Below are positions 1 through 7,539 of a stretch of 64,000 bases of DNA, in pieces. Where the stretch lies: positions 1 to 64,000 of the forward strand of contig JAFQBN010000004.1 of the NCBI GenBank assembly GCA_017416685.1, given 5' to 3'. Below the pieces are notes generated by a model that did not search any database, was not told where the DNA came from, and was given only the letters and a program-made list of their open reading frames with translations. Source of the DNA: Oscillospiraceae bacterium (GTDB lineage: Bacteria; Bacillota; Clostridia; Oscillospirales; Oscillospiraceae). Within the stretch, counting starts at the first letter, position 1; each line of letters opens with the position of its first letter. The translations under genes and the position numbers were made by a program.

Positions 1-40
1 CTGATATTCAGTTTTCAAGGTGCCGTGAGGGGCTTTTCTG

Positions 41-103
41 TGTTGAGAAATTGTCCCTTCACTGGCTAGGACATTTACCGGCGATTTATCAACGGGTTTT
101 TTG
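41..103. repeat. Left copy of a ~60-bp direct repeat flanking the integrase genes
   Basis: A stretch closely matching 1789-1850 in the same orientation. The shared core at 54-81 is identical over 28 bp to 1802-1829; the flanks keep TGTTGAGAAA on one side and ATCAACGG plus a T run on the other. The two copies bracket the xis-int-small-ORF cassette. Probable integrase arm-type binding site, by analogy with the DR2 repeats of Tn916-like elements; this role is inferred. Confidence 0.75.
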
Positions 104-120
104 AGCCTTTTTGAAAAAAA

Positions 121-162
121 GCAAAAAAAATAAGCCGACCCTCTTTTTTGAGAGTCGGCTTA
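121..162 (-). terminator. Terminator of the integrase cassette
   Basis: A 13-bp stem (131-143 with 150-162, one mismatch) is followed on the minus strand by a run of eight T. It lies just past the stop of the last minus-strand gene of the cassette. Confidence 0.8.
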
Positions 163-169
163 TCCGTAG

Positions 170-490
170 CTATGCCTTGTTGAACCCATCTAAGGTTCTC
201 GTTATTAAGTTGATGTTCTCTAAAAGCTCGTCATCAATGGATGCGCCTGCCTCGATGCGTTTAAGCTCCACGAGCACTTCGGCAAGCTGATCTTTTAGGG
301 CTTTGTATACGCGGGGGTTGCCCTGCACCACAATATCACGCCCCAGGCAACGCCGGTAACAGTATTCCTGTTTGCTCAAGCCGGACATGGCTACTGCTTT
401 ATTGATGTGTTCATGTTCCTCGGGAGAGACACGGAAACCAACGGTGATACACCGGAAACGATTGTGCTTATCGACATTTCTTGCAGACAT
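170..490 (-). CDS. Small MobC-like / ribbon-helix-helix type protein of the integrative element
   Basis: A protein of 106 residues. The N-terminal half (FRVSPEEHEHINKAVAMSG) resembles the DNA-binding start of MobC-type mobilisation accessory proteins and other ribbon-helix-helix proteins; the C-terminal half is predicted helical. I chose the ATG at 490 because a GAGGTG ribosome site precedes it by 6 nt; the GTG at 499 lies inside that site. It begins 2 nt after the integrase stop, so it is probably co-transcribed with xis and int, and a terminator follows. It may act in relaxosome assembly or in controlling the element. The family assignment rests on weak similarity, so 'element accessory protein' is the safe reading. 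Confidence 0.55.
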   Translation of the reverse strand: MSARNVDKHNRFRCITVGFRVSPEEHEHINKAVAMSGLSKQEYCYRRCLGRDIVVQGNPRVYKALKDQLAEVLVELKRIEAGASIDDELLENINLITRTLDGFNKA

Positions 491-492
491 AA

Positions 493-1560
493 TTAACACC
501 TCGCCATATTCAACTGGTCAGCCATTGCGTGCTGTGTGGTCGGGAACAGATGTGCGTATCGATAGGTAATATCGATGCTCTCGTGTCCAACGCGGTTTGC
601 GATGGCAACTGCCGAGAAGCCCATATCGATCAAGAGGGAGACATGGCTATGTCTCAAGTCGTGGATTCTGATTTTCTGAACACCGGCCTTTGCGCTGCCT
701 CTGCGCATTTCGTGATGAAGATAGGACTTCGTGATCGGGAACATTCTGGCATCGTCAGCAATCCCATACAGGGAGTCGAGATAATCCTTAATTTCGTCAA
801 CGAGAAAATCGGGCATCTGAATATTGCGGATACTCTTGGGAGTTTTGGGATCTGTAATGATATCCTCGCTGCCGATACGCTGATAGGATTTGGTGATGCG
901 CAGCACCTTTTTTTCAAGGTCGAAATCAGCGGGGGTCAGAGCCAGCAGTTCGCCCAAGCGCAGACCACACCAGTACAGGACCTCGAACGCATAGAAGGAA
1001 ATCGGCTTGTCCATGACTGCCTCGGCAAACTTCAGATATTCGCCTTTTGTCCAGAACAGCATTTCGTGGGTTTTCTCTTTACCCATGTTGCCGACCTTGG
1101 CAGCGGGGTTGCTGTCCAGTTCATAGAACTTTACCGCATGATTGAAGATGGCGCTGAGCTGATTATGGATGGTCTTGAGATAGACGGGGGAATAAAGGTT
1201 TCCGTCCGCGTCACACTCTTTGAGCATCACATTCTGCCACGCGACGATATCCCTTGGCTTGATGTCGCACATTCGCTTTTTCTTGAAGTACGGAAGAATC
1301 TTGCTTTCGATCACGCTGGTCTTCATCTTCCATGTGCTCTTCTTCAGTCGATCTTGGAGATTCTTTTTGTAAAGCTCATAGAAAGCCTCAAAGGTCATTT
1401 CCAAGTTTCCTGCGCTCTGAGTGAGAAAGTCGCGTTCCCAATCAAGGGCTTCTTTCTTTGTAGCGAAGCCTCGCTTGGTTTTGCGGTCCGGTTCACCCTT
1501 CCAGTTTGTGAAACGGAACTGCGCATACCATGTTCCATTCTTGTCTTTGTAAGCACCCAT
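493..1560 (-). CDS. int: Tyrosine recombinase (integrase) of an integrative element
   Basis: Site-specific integrase of 355 residues that would integrate and excise the element. The N-terminal 60 residues form an arm-binding-type domain (GTWYAQFRF..., KKEA..WE), residues ~60-150 a SAM-like core-binding domain, and 170-345 the catalytic domain. The catalytic set is visible: R201 in CGLRLGEL, H300 and R303 in HDLRH, H326 in GHES, and a Tyr followed by AHL at 335. Length is typical of the Tn916/phage-type family. GGAGGT precedes the ATG by 8 nt. It starts 2 nt after the excisionase stop. Its position beside the 3' end of guaA and between repeated sites fits an element terminus; the gene looks intact. 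Confidence 0.95.
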   Translation of the reverse strand: MGAYKDKNGTWYAQFRFTNWKGEPDRKTKRGFATKKEALDWERDFLTQSAGNLEMTFEAFYELYKKNLQDRLKKSTWKMKTSVIESKILPYFKKKRMCDIKPRDIVAWQNVMLKECDADGNLYSPVYLKTIHNQLSAIFNHAVKFYELDSNPAAKVGNMGKEKTHEMLFWTKGEYLKFAEAVMDKPISFYAFEVLYWCGLRLGELLALTPADFDLEKKVLRITKSYQRIGSEDIITDPKTPKSIRNIQMPDFLVDEIKDYLDSLYGIADDARMFPITKSYLHHEMRRGSAKAGVQKIRIHDLRHSHVSLLIDMGFSAVAIANRVGHESIDITYRYAHLFPTTQHAMADQLNMARC

Positions 1561-1561
1561 T

Positions 1562-1765
1562 TTATTTACCTCCTTGAGTGGTATCGGTTCTGAAACCGTA
1601 GATATGCTCTTCGAGGTATCTCCGATTTACCCGGCCAGTCATGACGATATATCCCTGTGCGGCAAGCTCGGCGTTCAGTCTCTTAATGATTCTGTACGCT
1701 TCTGCGCGGGAGACTGCGAGCATCTGGCACACTTCGTCAACTCTAACGAATAAGCTTTCCGCCAT
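1562..1765 (-). CDS. xis: Excisionase-like helix-turn-helix protein
   Basis: A protein of 67 residues with a MerR/excisionase-like winged-helix pattern (VDEVCQMLAVSRAEAYRIIKRL, then RRYLEEHIYG). Small proteins of this kind directly upstream of a tyrosine recombinase usually bias the reaction towards excision. The start is supported by GGAGGA 7 nt upstream. It is the first gene of the three-gene cassette, transcribed away from guaA. The function is inferred from position and fold pattern. Confidence 0.8.
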   Translation of the reverse strand: MAESLFVRVDEVCQMLAVSRAEAYRIIKRLNAELAAQGYIVMTGRVNRRYLEEHIYGFRTDTTQGGK

Positions 1766-1788
1766 ATAAAAATCCTCCTATGAGTGAG

Positions 1789-1850
1789 TGTTGAGAAATA
1801 ATCCCTTCACTGGCTAGGACATTTACCGGAGAAAAATCAACGGTTTTTTG
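1789..1850. repeat. Right copy of the direct repeat flanking the integrase genes
   Basis: Partner of the repeat at 41-103, same orientation, with a 28-bp identical core at 1802-1829. It sits between xis and the presumed chromosome junction, where an integrase or excisionase arm site would be expected. Confidence 0.75.
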
Positions 1851-1927
1851 TGTCCTCATTTGTCCTCACACGAAAATTTTTATTTTTCGCCTGCCTACGA
1901 GACTTGAGAGATAAGGTGCTGAAAAGA

Positions 1928-1974
1928 ATAAAAAAAGCTCTCAAATCTAACCAGAAACAGTTAGATTTGAGAGC
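1928..1974 (-). terminator. Terminator between guaA and the element genes
   Basis: A perfect 15-bp stem (1937-1951 with 1960-1974, 8-nt loop) with a T run following on the minus strand. It would stop guaA transcription from entering the xis-int genes. It lies on the element side of the presumed junction, so it may have arrived with the element. Confidence 0.9.
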
Positions 1975-2090
1975 GATGAGACATCTTGATATTATTCTAG
2001 CAAAAAAGCTAGTGTCCTCAATTTGTCCGCGGGACGACTTTGGAGAGGCGAAAAACCCTTATATATCAAGGCTTTTTCGGATTCCGTGGG

Positions 2091-2102
2091 TCATTCCCAC
2101 TC
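2091..2102 (-). other. Presumed attachment site at the guaA 3' end
   Basis: The last 12 nt of guaA on the minus strand read GAGTGGGAATGA, encoding the conserved final Glu-Trp-Glu and the stop. The guaA 3' end is a documented integration hotspot for integrative elements, and an integrase cassette lies directly beyond it. No second copy is visible in the window, so the other element end should lie left of position 1. Confidence 0.6.
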
Positions 2103-3092
2103 TATGGTTCCGGTGGGCTTGGGGGTCAGGTCGTACAGCACGCGGTTGATGCCCTCCACCTCGGCGGTGATGCGGGCGGTAATGCGGTGCAGAACCTCAT
2201 AGGGGATCTCCTCAATGGTGGCGGTCATGGCGTCCTTGGTGTTGACGGCGCGGATGATGGCGGGCCAGCCCTCGTAACGCATCTCGTTGCGCACACCCAC
2301 GCTCTTCATATCGGGCACGGAGATGAAGTACTGCCACACGGACTCGGCCAGGCCGCACTTGTCAAACTCCTCACGCAGGATGGCATCGGCCTCGCGCAGG
2401 GCGTGCAGGCGGTCGCGGGTGATGGCACCCAGGCAGCGCACACCCAGGCCGGGGCCGGGGAACGGCTGACGGTAGACCATAGCGTGGGGCAGGCCCAGTG
2501 CCTCGCCAACCACACGGACCTCGTCCTTGAACAGGAGCTTCACCGGCTCCACCAGTTCCATCTCCATCTCGTCGGGCAGACCACCCACGTTGTGGTGGGA
2601 CTTGACGGGCTTGCCGCTTTCGGCGGCCTTGATGCTCTCCAGAATGTCGGGGTAAATAGTACCCTGAGCCAGGAAGGAGATGCCGTCCAGCTTGGCGGCC
2701 TCCTCATCAAAGACCTTGATGAACTCACCGCCGATGATTTTGCGCTTGCGCTCGGGGTCGGACACGCCGGCCAGCAGGTTCAGGAATCGGTCGGTCGCAT
2801 CGACGTAGATGAGGTTGGCGTCCATTTCTTGGCCGAAGACCTTGATGACATCCTCGCTTTCGCCCTTGCGCATCAGGCCATGGTTGACGTGGACACAGAC
2901 CAGCTGCTTGCCAATGGCCTTAATGAGCAAAGCGGCCACAACGGAGGAGTCCACACCGCCGGACAGGGCCAAAAGAACCTTCTTATCGCCCACCTGGGCG
3001 CGGACAGCCGCAATCTGCTCGGCGATGAATGCATCAGCAAGCTCGCGGGTAGTAATACGCTGCATGGAGTCGGGACGGACGTTACCAGACAT
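2091..3092 (-). CDS. guaA: GMP synthetase, ATP-pyrophosphatase subunit without glutaminase domain
   Basis: Converts XMP to GMP in purine synthesis. The 333 residues match only the ATP-PPase and dimerisation half of bacterial GuaA (usual length about 510): SGGVDS at 44-49, then the C-terminal dimerisation region with HHNVGGLP and the terminal KPTGTIEWE. No class I glutamine amidotransferase domain is fused, and none is coded in the 245 bp upstream. The start is well defined: GGGAGG before the ATG and a promoter at 3127-3155. The enzyme must use free ammonia or a separate amidotransferase, as in the archaeal GuaAa/GuaAb arrangement. The C-terminus is intact despite the adjacent element. Confidence 0.93.
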   Translation of the reverse strand: MSGNVRPDSMQRITTRELADAFIAEQIAAVRAQVGDKKVLLALSGGVDSSVVAALLIKAIGKQLVCVHVNHGLMRKGESEDVIKVFGQEMDANLIYVDATDRFLNLLAGVSDPERKRKIIGGEFIKVFDEEAAKLDGISFLAQGTIYPDILESIKAAESGKPVKSHHNVGGLPDEMEMELVEPVKLLFKDEVRVVGEALGLPHAMVYRQPFPGPGLGVRCLGAITRDRLHALREADAILREEFDKCGLAESVWQYFISVPDMKSVGVRNEMRYEGWPAIIRAVNTKDAMTATIEEIPYEVLHRITARITAEVEGINRVLYDLTPKPTGTIEWE

Positions 3093-3126
3093 AATAAATG
3101 CCTCCCTGTTTCAAAAATGTAAGATA

Positions 3127-3155
3127 ATTATACAACTGTTGCGCCCTGTGCGCAA
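3127..3155 (-). promoter_or_regulatory. guaA promoter
   Basis: On the minus strand TTGCGC-N17-TATAAT (-35 at 3150-3155, -10 at 3127-3132), about 35 bp upstream of the guaA ATG. No purine riboswitch-like fold was recognised in the short leader. Confidence 0.75.
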
Positions 3156-3273
3156 GAAAAAATTCGACATTCTCTCCCCCGTCACTTCCGTTTTTTTGCA
3201 CAAAATATTCCAAAATCATTTTGACCTGCCGGCGGCAGAATCATACCTTTCACCCACAAGTTTTTTCAGACCA

Positions 3274-3302
3274 TTGACCGGACAGAATGGTTGGTGTAAA
3301 AT
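3274..3302 (+). promoter_or_regulatory. Promoter of the ROK kinase gene
   Basis: TTGACC-N17-TAAAAT, with the -10 ending 35 bp before the ATG at 3338. Confidence 0.65.
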
Positions 3303-3337
3303 AACTTGAAACCTCTTTTGAAAGCGAGGATATACCG

Positions 3338-4291
3338 ATGAACAGCAAACTGGTCTTTGCCGCAGATATTGGCGGCACCACCGTAAAACTGGGACTTTTC
3401 CGTGCCGACGGCACCCTTTTGGACAAGTGGGAGATCCCCACCCGCACCGAGCAGGACGGCAAATTCATCCTGCCCGACGTAGCCGCTTCCATCCGGGAAC
3501 GGATGAGCAGGGACAGCATTACCCCCGGGCAGGTTGCCGGCATCGGCATTGGCATACCCGGTCCGGTGGATGACCGTTATGTGGCCATCCACGGCTGCGA
3601 CAACCTCGGTTGGGGCCGCGTGGAGGTCAAGGGTGACATGAACCGCCTGCTGCCCGAAATTCCCAATGTAGTGGCGGGCAACGATGCCAATGTGGCCGCC
3701 CTGGGCGAGGCTTGGCTGGGCAGCGGCAAGGGCCGGCGCAACTCTGTGCTGTTCACCCTCGGCACCGGCGTGGGCGGCGGCGTGATCGTGGATGGTCACA
3801 TTGTCCCCGGCCGCAACGGCGCCGCCGGCGAGCTGGGCCACATGCTGGTCAATCCCGACGAAACCGTCCCCTGCGGCTGCGGCAAGTGCGGCTGTCTGGA
3901 ACAGTACGCCTCCGCCACCGGCATGGCCCGTCTGGCCCGTGAAGCTCTGGCCGCCTGCAACACCCCCTCCCCTCTGCGCGACTTGGAGCGTGTGACCGCC
4001 AAAGACGTGTGCGACAACGCCCGCAGCGGCGACCCTCTCGCTGCAGAGATCCTCGACCGCTTTGCCGACTATCTGGCCCGGGGCATGAGCTTTGCCAGCT
4101 GCACCGTAGACCCGGAAGTCATCATGGTAGGCGGCGGCGTCAGCCGGGCCGGCGACGTGTTGCTGGACCCCGTGCGCCGCTACTTCCGCAAGTACGCCTA
4201 CCACCCCTGTGTGGACACCCCCATCATTGCCGCAGCGTTAGGCAACGATGCCGGTATCTACGGCTGCGCCGCCATGGTCTTGGGCATCTGA
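3338..4291 (+). CDS. ROK-family sugar kinase (glucokinase-like)
   Basis: Cytoplasmic kinase that phosphorylates glucose or a related hexose with ATP. 317 residues. The N-terminal phosphate motif DIGGTTVKLGLF is at about 10-21. The ROK signature follows (GTGVGGGVIVDG, then GELGHM), then the zinc-binding CGCGKCGCLEQYAS and the adenosine loop MVGGGVS. All key motifs are present and the length is normal. It is monocistronic, with its own promoter and a strong terminator behind it. ROK repressors carry an N-terminal HTH, which is absent here, so an enzyme is the better call. The exact sugar (glucose, mannose or N-acetylmannosamine) cannot be read from sequence. Confidence 0.9.
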   Translation: MNSKLVFAADIGGTTVKLGLFRADGTLLDKWEIPTRTEQDGKFILPDVAASIRERMSRDSITPGQVAGIGIGIPGPVDDRYVAIHGCDNLGWGRVEVKGDMNRLLPEIPNVVAGNDANVAALGEAWLGSGKGRRNSVLFTLGTGVGGGVIVDGHIVPGRNGAAGELGHMLVNPDETVPCGCGKCGCLEQYASATGMARLAREALAACNTPSPLRDLERVTAKDVCDNARSGDPLAAEILDRFADYLARGMSFASCTVDPEVIMVGGGVSRAGDVLLDPVRRYFRKYAYHPCVDTPIIAAALGNDAGIYGCAAMVLGI

Positions 4292-4297
4292 ATCAAG

Positions 4298-4336
4298 CAA
4301 AAACGACCTCTCCCATACGGGTGAGGTCGTTTTTTT
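4298..4336. terminator. Bidirectional terminator between the convergent kinase genes
   Basis: Stem of AAACGACCTC (4301-4310) with GAGGTCGTTT, followed by T on the plus strand and preceded by A. It serves both the ROK kinase and the minus-strand PfkB gene. Confidence 0.9.
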
Positions 4337-4338
4337 GT

Positions 4339-5265
4339 TTAGATTTTCTGTACAGTAGTTTTGCTGTACACAAACTCAATATCAGCCCTTTGGGGCGGCA
4401 ATGTTCCCTCTGTCATGCAGGCGGCAGTGCCAAAGGCCACCGCCAGGCGCAGACATTCGGCAGCATCCGCTCCCTTCCCCGCCGCAGCGAGAAAACCGGC
4501 AACAGAGCTGTCCCCGGCTCCGATGGTGGAGCGCACCTCCACCTGCGGAACCTCCGCGTGGAACACGCCGGCATCACAGGCCAGCACGGCGCCAAGGCCG
4601 CCCATGCTGACCATCACGTTGGCAATGCCCTTTTCGTGCAGCACAACTGCCGCCTTCGCGGCCTGTTCGATGGAGTCAATATTCTCACCGAGATAGGTGG
4701 AGATCTCCTCCTGATTGGGTTTGATGAGCCAGGGTTTGACCTCCAGCAGGTCATCAAGGTCAAAGGACCGGGAATCTACTACAACTTTGGCCCCTTGTTC
4801 CGCGGCCCGCTGCAGGAACGTCTTGACTTCGTTAAGTTCCATTCCCTCCGGCACGCGGCCGGTCATGGTCAGCGCGCTGTCCTTGTTCAGCTTTCCCTCC
4901 AACAGGGCGGTCACCTTGCTCAGCGCATCGCTCTCCACGGCAAAACCGGGAAAGCTGATTCGGGTCTCCTTCCCGTCCGGGGTGTGTATGGTAATGTTTT
5001 CACGGATGCGGCCGGGAACGGAGACCACCTCGGCACGCACGCCGTCGGCGGACAGGCTGCGCAGGAAGCTGTCCGCATTCTCCTCCCCAAGCAGCAGCAC
5101 CGCCGTATTGGCGTACCCGGCATTGACCAGCGCCCGGGAGATATTCACACCCTTGCCGCCGGCCTGGCACAGTTCCATCTGAATCAGATTCTCGTGGTTC
5201 AGCATCACCTCGCCGCTGCAGTGCATATCAAAGGCAGGACTCAGAGTCAGGGTTATAATATTCAT
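4339..5265 (-). CDS. PfkB-family hexose kinase (1-phosphofructokinase / tagatose-6-phosphate kinase type)
   Basis: A 308-residue ribokinase-fold kinase. The start MNIITLTLSPAFD and the AGGKGVNISRAL motif at about 35-46 are typical of the FruK/LacC branch. The C-terminal signature GAGDSSVAGFLAA carries the catalytic Asp. It is the last gene of the nahK-galE-pfkB operon, 3 nt after galE. Beside two sugar-nucleotide enzymes and with no fructose PTS nearby, a kinase for tagatose-6-phosphate or another hexose phosphate is as likely as fructose-1-phosphate. Family call firm; substrate open. Confidence 0.88.
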   Translation of the reverse strand: MNIITLTLSPAFDMHCSGEVMLNHENLIQMELCQAGGKGVNISRALVNAGYANTAVLLLGEENADSFLRSLSADGVRAEVVSVPGRIRENITIHTPDGKETRISFPGFAVESDALSKVTALLEGKLNKDSALTMTGRVPEGMELNEVKTFLQRAAEQGAKVVVDSRSFDLDDLLEVKPWLIKPNQEEISTYLGENIDSIEQAAKAAVVLHEKGIANVMVSMGGLGAVLACDAGVFHAEVPQVEVRSTIGAGDSSVAGFLAAAGKGADAAECLRLAVAFGTAACMTEGTLPPQRADIEFVYSKTTVQKI

Positions 5266-5268
5266 AAC

Positions 5269-6285
5269 TCAGCCTTCGTAGCCGTTGGGATTGCCCTTCT
5301 GCCAGCGCCAGCTGTCGCCGCACATATCCTCCAGCCCCAACTGTGCCTTCCACCCCAGCTGCTCGGCACTCTTGGCGGGGTCGGCGTAGCAGGTGGCAAG
5401 GTCGCCGGGGCGGCGGGGAGCAATGACGTAAGGCACCTTGACACCGCTGGCCTTTTCAAAGGCATGGACCATATCCAGCACACTGTAGCCGTTGCCGGTA
5501 CCCAGATTGAACACCGCCTCGCCCTTATGCTCGGACAGGTAGTCGATGGCAGCCACGTGACCCTTGGCAAGGTCGACCACATGGATATAGTCGCGCACAC
5601 CGGTTCCGTCAGGGGTGGGATAGTCGTTGCCAAAGACATTCAGATGCTCCCGCTTGCCCACGGCCGTTTGGGAGATATAGGGCATCAGGTTGTTGGGAAT
5701 GCCGTTGGGATGCTCGCCAATGGTACCGCTGGCGTGGGCGCCCACGGGGTTGAAGTAGCGCAGCAGGACTACGCTCCAGCGCTCGTCCGCCTTGGCAATG
5801 TCGCGCAAAATCTGCTCGCACATGTACTTGGTCCAGCCGTAGGGATTGGTGCAGTTGCCGGTCCTGCTGTCCTCACGCAGGGGCATCTCATTGTCGCCGG
5901 AGTAGACGGTGGCAGAGGACGAGAACACGATGTTTCGCACATTCCACTTGTCCATGACACGGCACAGGGTCATGGTGGAGTTGAGGTTGTTGTCGTAGTA
6001 CTTCAGGGGGATGGCTACAGACTCGCCCACCGCCTTCAGACCGGCGAAGTGGATGACGCAGTCAATGGCGTGCTTGGAGAAGATGCTGTCCAGCACCGTC
6101 TCGTCCCGGACGTCACCCTCATAGAATACAACGGGTTTTCCAGTGATTTTTTCCACCCGCTTCAGGCTTTCTGGATTGGAGTTGCACAGGTTGTCGATGA
6201 CGATGGGGGTATGACCCTTTTCGATCAGTTCCACACAGGTGTGGCTGCCGATATAGCCGGCGCCGCCGGTAACCAAAACATTCAT
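5269..6285 (-). CDS. galE: UDP-glucose 4-epimerase
   Basis: Interconverts UDP-galactose and UDP-glucose, and possibly the N-acetyl forms, in the cytoplasm. The 338 residues show the extended short-chain dehydrogenase features: NAD-binding GGAGYIG at 7-13, the SSS segment at 123-125 and the catalytic Tyr149-x3-Lys153 in YGWTK. Length matches the family. Its ATG overlaps the stop of the upstream NahK-like kinase (ATGA), so the two are translationally coupled. Paired with that kinase and the divergent nucleotidyltransferase it completes a route from free galactose or GalNAc to UDP-glucose or UDP-GlcNAc. Confidence 0.96.
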   Translation of the reverse strand: MNVLVTGGAGYIGSHTCVELIEKGHTPIVIDNLCNSNPESLKRVEKITGKPVVFYEGDVRDETVLDSIFSKHAIDCVIHFAGLKAVGESVAIPLKYYDNNLNSTMTLCRVMDKWNVRNIVFSSSATVYSGDNEMPLREDSRTGNCTNPYGWTKYMCEQILRDIAKADERWSVVLLRYFNPVGAHASGTIGEHPNGIPNNLMPYISQTAVGKREHLNVFGNDYPTPDGTGVRDYIHVVDLAKGHVAAIDYLSEHKGEAVFNLGTGNGYSVLDMVHAFEKASGVKVPYVIAPRRPGDLATCYADPAKSAEQLGWKAQLGLEDMCGDSWRWQKGNPNGYEG

Positions 6286-7355
6286 TTGCTAAGCTCCTTT
6301 ACGATATCATTCATCTGTTGCCACTTGGCCTCCATATCGGCCACCAGTTTGAACTGGGTGCGGCAGCGGTCCAGGTTCTGTCCCTCATAGTGGGTGGAAA
6401 AATAAACATCGCCGTCCAAATAGTCAGCCAGGAAGCGCACTCCACATTCCAAAGTCATGAGCTTTGCGCCCATGGGCAGCATCTTCCGCTCCAGCTCGGT
6501 CAAGCCGGGACAGGCGGTAAGAAATCCCTCGGTATAGGTGCGGAACAGGTCCAAGCTCATCTCCACTTTAGAAAGATCCGTTTCATCTTCGGCAGCGGTG
6601 GAGGCACCAAATCGGATGGAGTCACCATAGTCGTATACACTCAAACCGGGCATGACGGTATCAAGGTCAATGACACACAGGGCCTTGCGGGTGGCGGCAT
6701 CCAGCATGACGTTGTTCATCTTGGTGTCGTTATGGGTCACACGCAGGGGCAGCTTGCCCTCCGCCAGCAGGTTAACCAGGATTCCGGCCTCTTCCTCCCG
6801 GGCCAGGGCAAATTCAATTTCTTCCTGCACGGACGCGGCGCGGCCCAACTTATCCGCCTCGACAGAACGGTGGAAGGCGCGGTATCGGTCAGGGGTGTCG
6901 TGGAAGTGAGGAATGGTCTCGGTCAGGGTGTGGGCCGGAAAATCCTTCAGCCGCTGCTGGAAGCGGCCAAAGGCCACAGCACTTTCATAAAAGTCGGCAG
7001 GCGTTTCGGGCAGCTGCAGACAGATGGAGTCCTCCACATAGCGGGTCATGCGCCAGAACTCCCGCTGCTCATAGTAGAGATAGGGCTTGCCATCCACGGT
7101 CTTGACCAGCTGCATCACCTCGCGGGGGTCATCCACACGCTCCAGCAGATATTCGGTAACAGCTGCGATGTTGTTCATTAAGCCGTCCATATCCTTGAAA
7201 ACGGTATTGTTCACCTGCTGCAGGATAAACCGTTCTCCCGGCTTGGTGACCACCAGATACGTCTTGTTGATATGCCCATGGCCAAACTTCTCACAGCTGA
7301 CCACTTCGTCAGCCAGCGCAAAGTGCGCCAGAATGGGTGCAAGCAGTTCCTTCAC
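6282..7355 (-). CDS. NahK-like anomeric sugar kinase (APH-fold N-acetylhexosamine/galactose 1-kinase)
   Basis: A protein-kinase-like phosphotransferase of 357 residues resembling bifidobacterial N-acetylhexosamine 1-kinase, which makes GlcNAc-1-P or GalNAc-1-P. The catalytic loop THNDTKMNN carries H208-x-D210 and N215, and the metal-binding DLDTV is near 230-232. It starts at a GTG (7355). It heads the kinase-galE-pfkB operon and is divergent from a sugar-1-phosphate nucleotidyltransferase, which supports anomeric phosphorylation followed by nucleotide activation. The family also contains choline and homoserine kinase relatives, but the context argues for a sugar. Substrate unproven. Confidence 0.8.
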   Translation of the reverse strand: MKELLAPILAHFALADEVVSCEKFGHGHINKTYLVVTKPGERFILQQVNNTVFKDMDGLMNNIAAVTEYLLERVDDPREVMQLVKTVDGKPYLYYEQREFWRMTRYVEDSICLQLPETPADFYESAVAFGRFQQRLKDFPAHTLTETIPHFHDTPDRYRAFHRSVEADKLGRAASVQEEIEFALAREEEAGILVNLLAEGKLPLRVTHNDTKMNNVMLDAATRKALCVIDLDTVMPGLSVYDYGDSIRFGASTAAEDETDLSKVEMSLDLFRTYTEGFLTACPGLTELERKMLPMGAKLMTLECGVRFLADYLDGDVYFSTHYEGQNLDRCRTQFKLVADMEAKWQQMNDIVKELSK

Positions 7356-7480
7356 GGCAAACAGTCCCCTTTCTTTTTCTACCTGTCACATTTTATCATG
7401 CCGCCCTGCAAAAGTGAAGTACAACTTTGGCTCGGAAACGTTCAACTTTAGCTTTTTTCTCTGTTTTTTTCGTTTTTCTC

Positions 7481-7509
7481 TTGCGCAGAACAAGAGAAAG
7501 GAATAGAAT
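7481..7509 (+). promoter_or_regulatory. Promoter of the nucleotidyltransferase gene
   Basis: TTGCGC-N17-TAGAAT, 31 bp upstream of the ATG at 7540, which has AGGAGGT before it. The same -35 hexamer is used at guaA. Confidence 0.7.
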
Positions 7510-7539
7510 AGAGACCAAAGAACACTAGGAGGTATTACT

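Larger units (their letters stand above)
1766..2090. other. Non-coding end of the integrative element, between xis and guaA
   Basis: 325 bp without a convincing gene, AT-richer than the chromosome to its right. It holds the right copy of the long direct repeat (1789-1850), three copies of TGTCCTCA (1851-1858, 1861-1868, 2013-2020), a strong minus-strand terminator (1928-1974) and a small hairpin near 1997-2012. It ends at the guaA stop codon, the presumed junction with chromosomal DNA. Confidence 0.7.

Noticed and set aside
3093-3337. Purine riboswitch upstream of guaA
   Set aside because: The promoter lies 35 bp from the start codon, leaving no room for an aptamer, and no conserved purine-aptamer elements were seen.
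4009-6390. 793-codon plus-strand frame over the end of the ROK kinase, the PfkB gene and galE
   Set aside because: It crosses a bidirectional terminator and is antisense to two genes with clear signatures.
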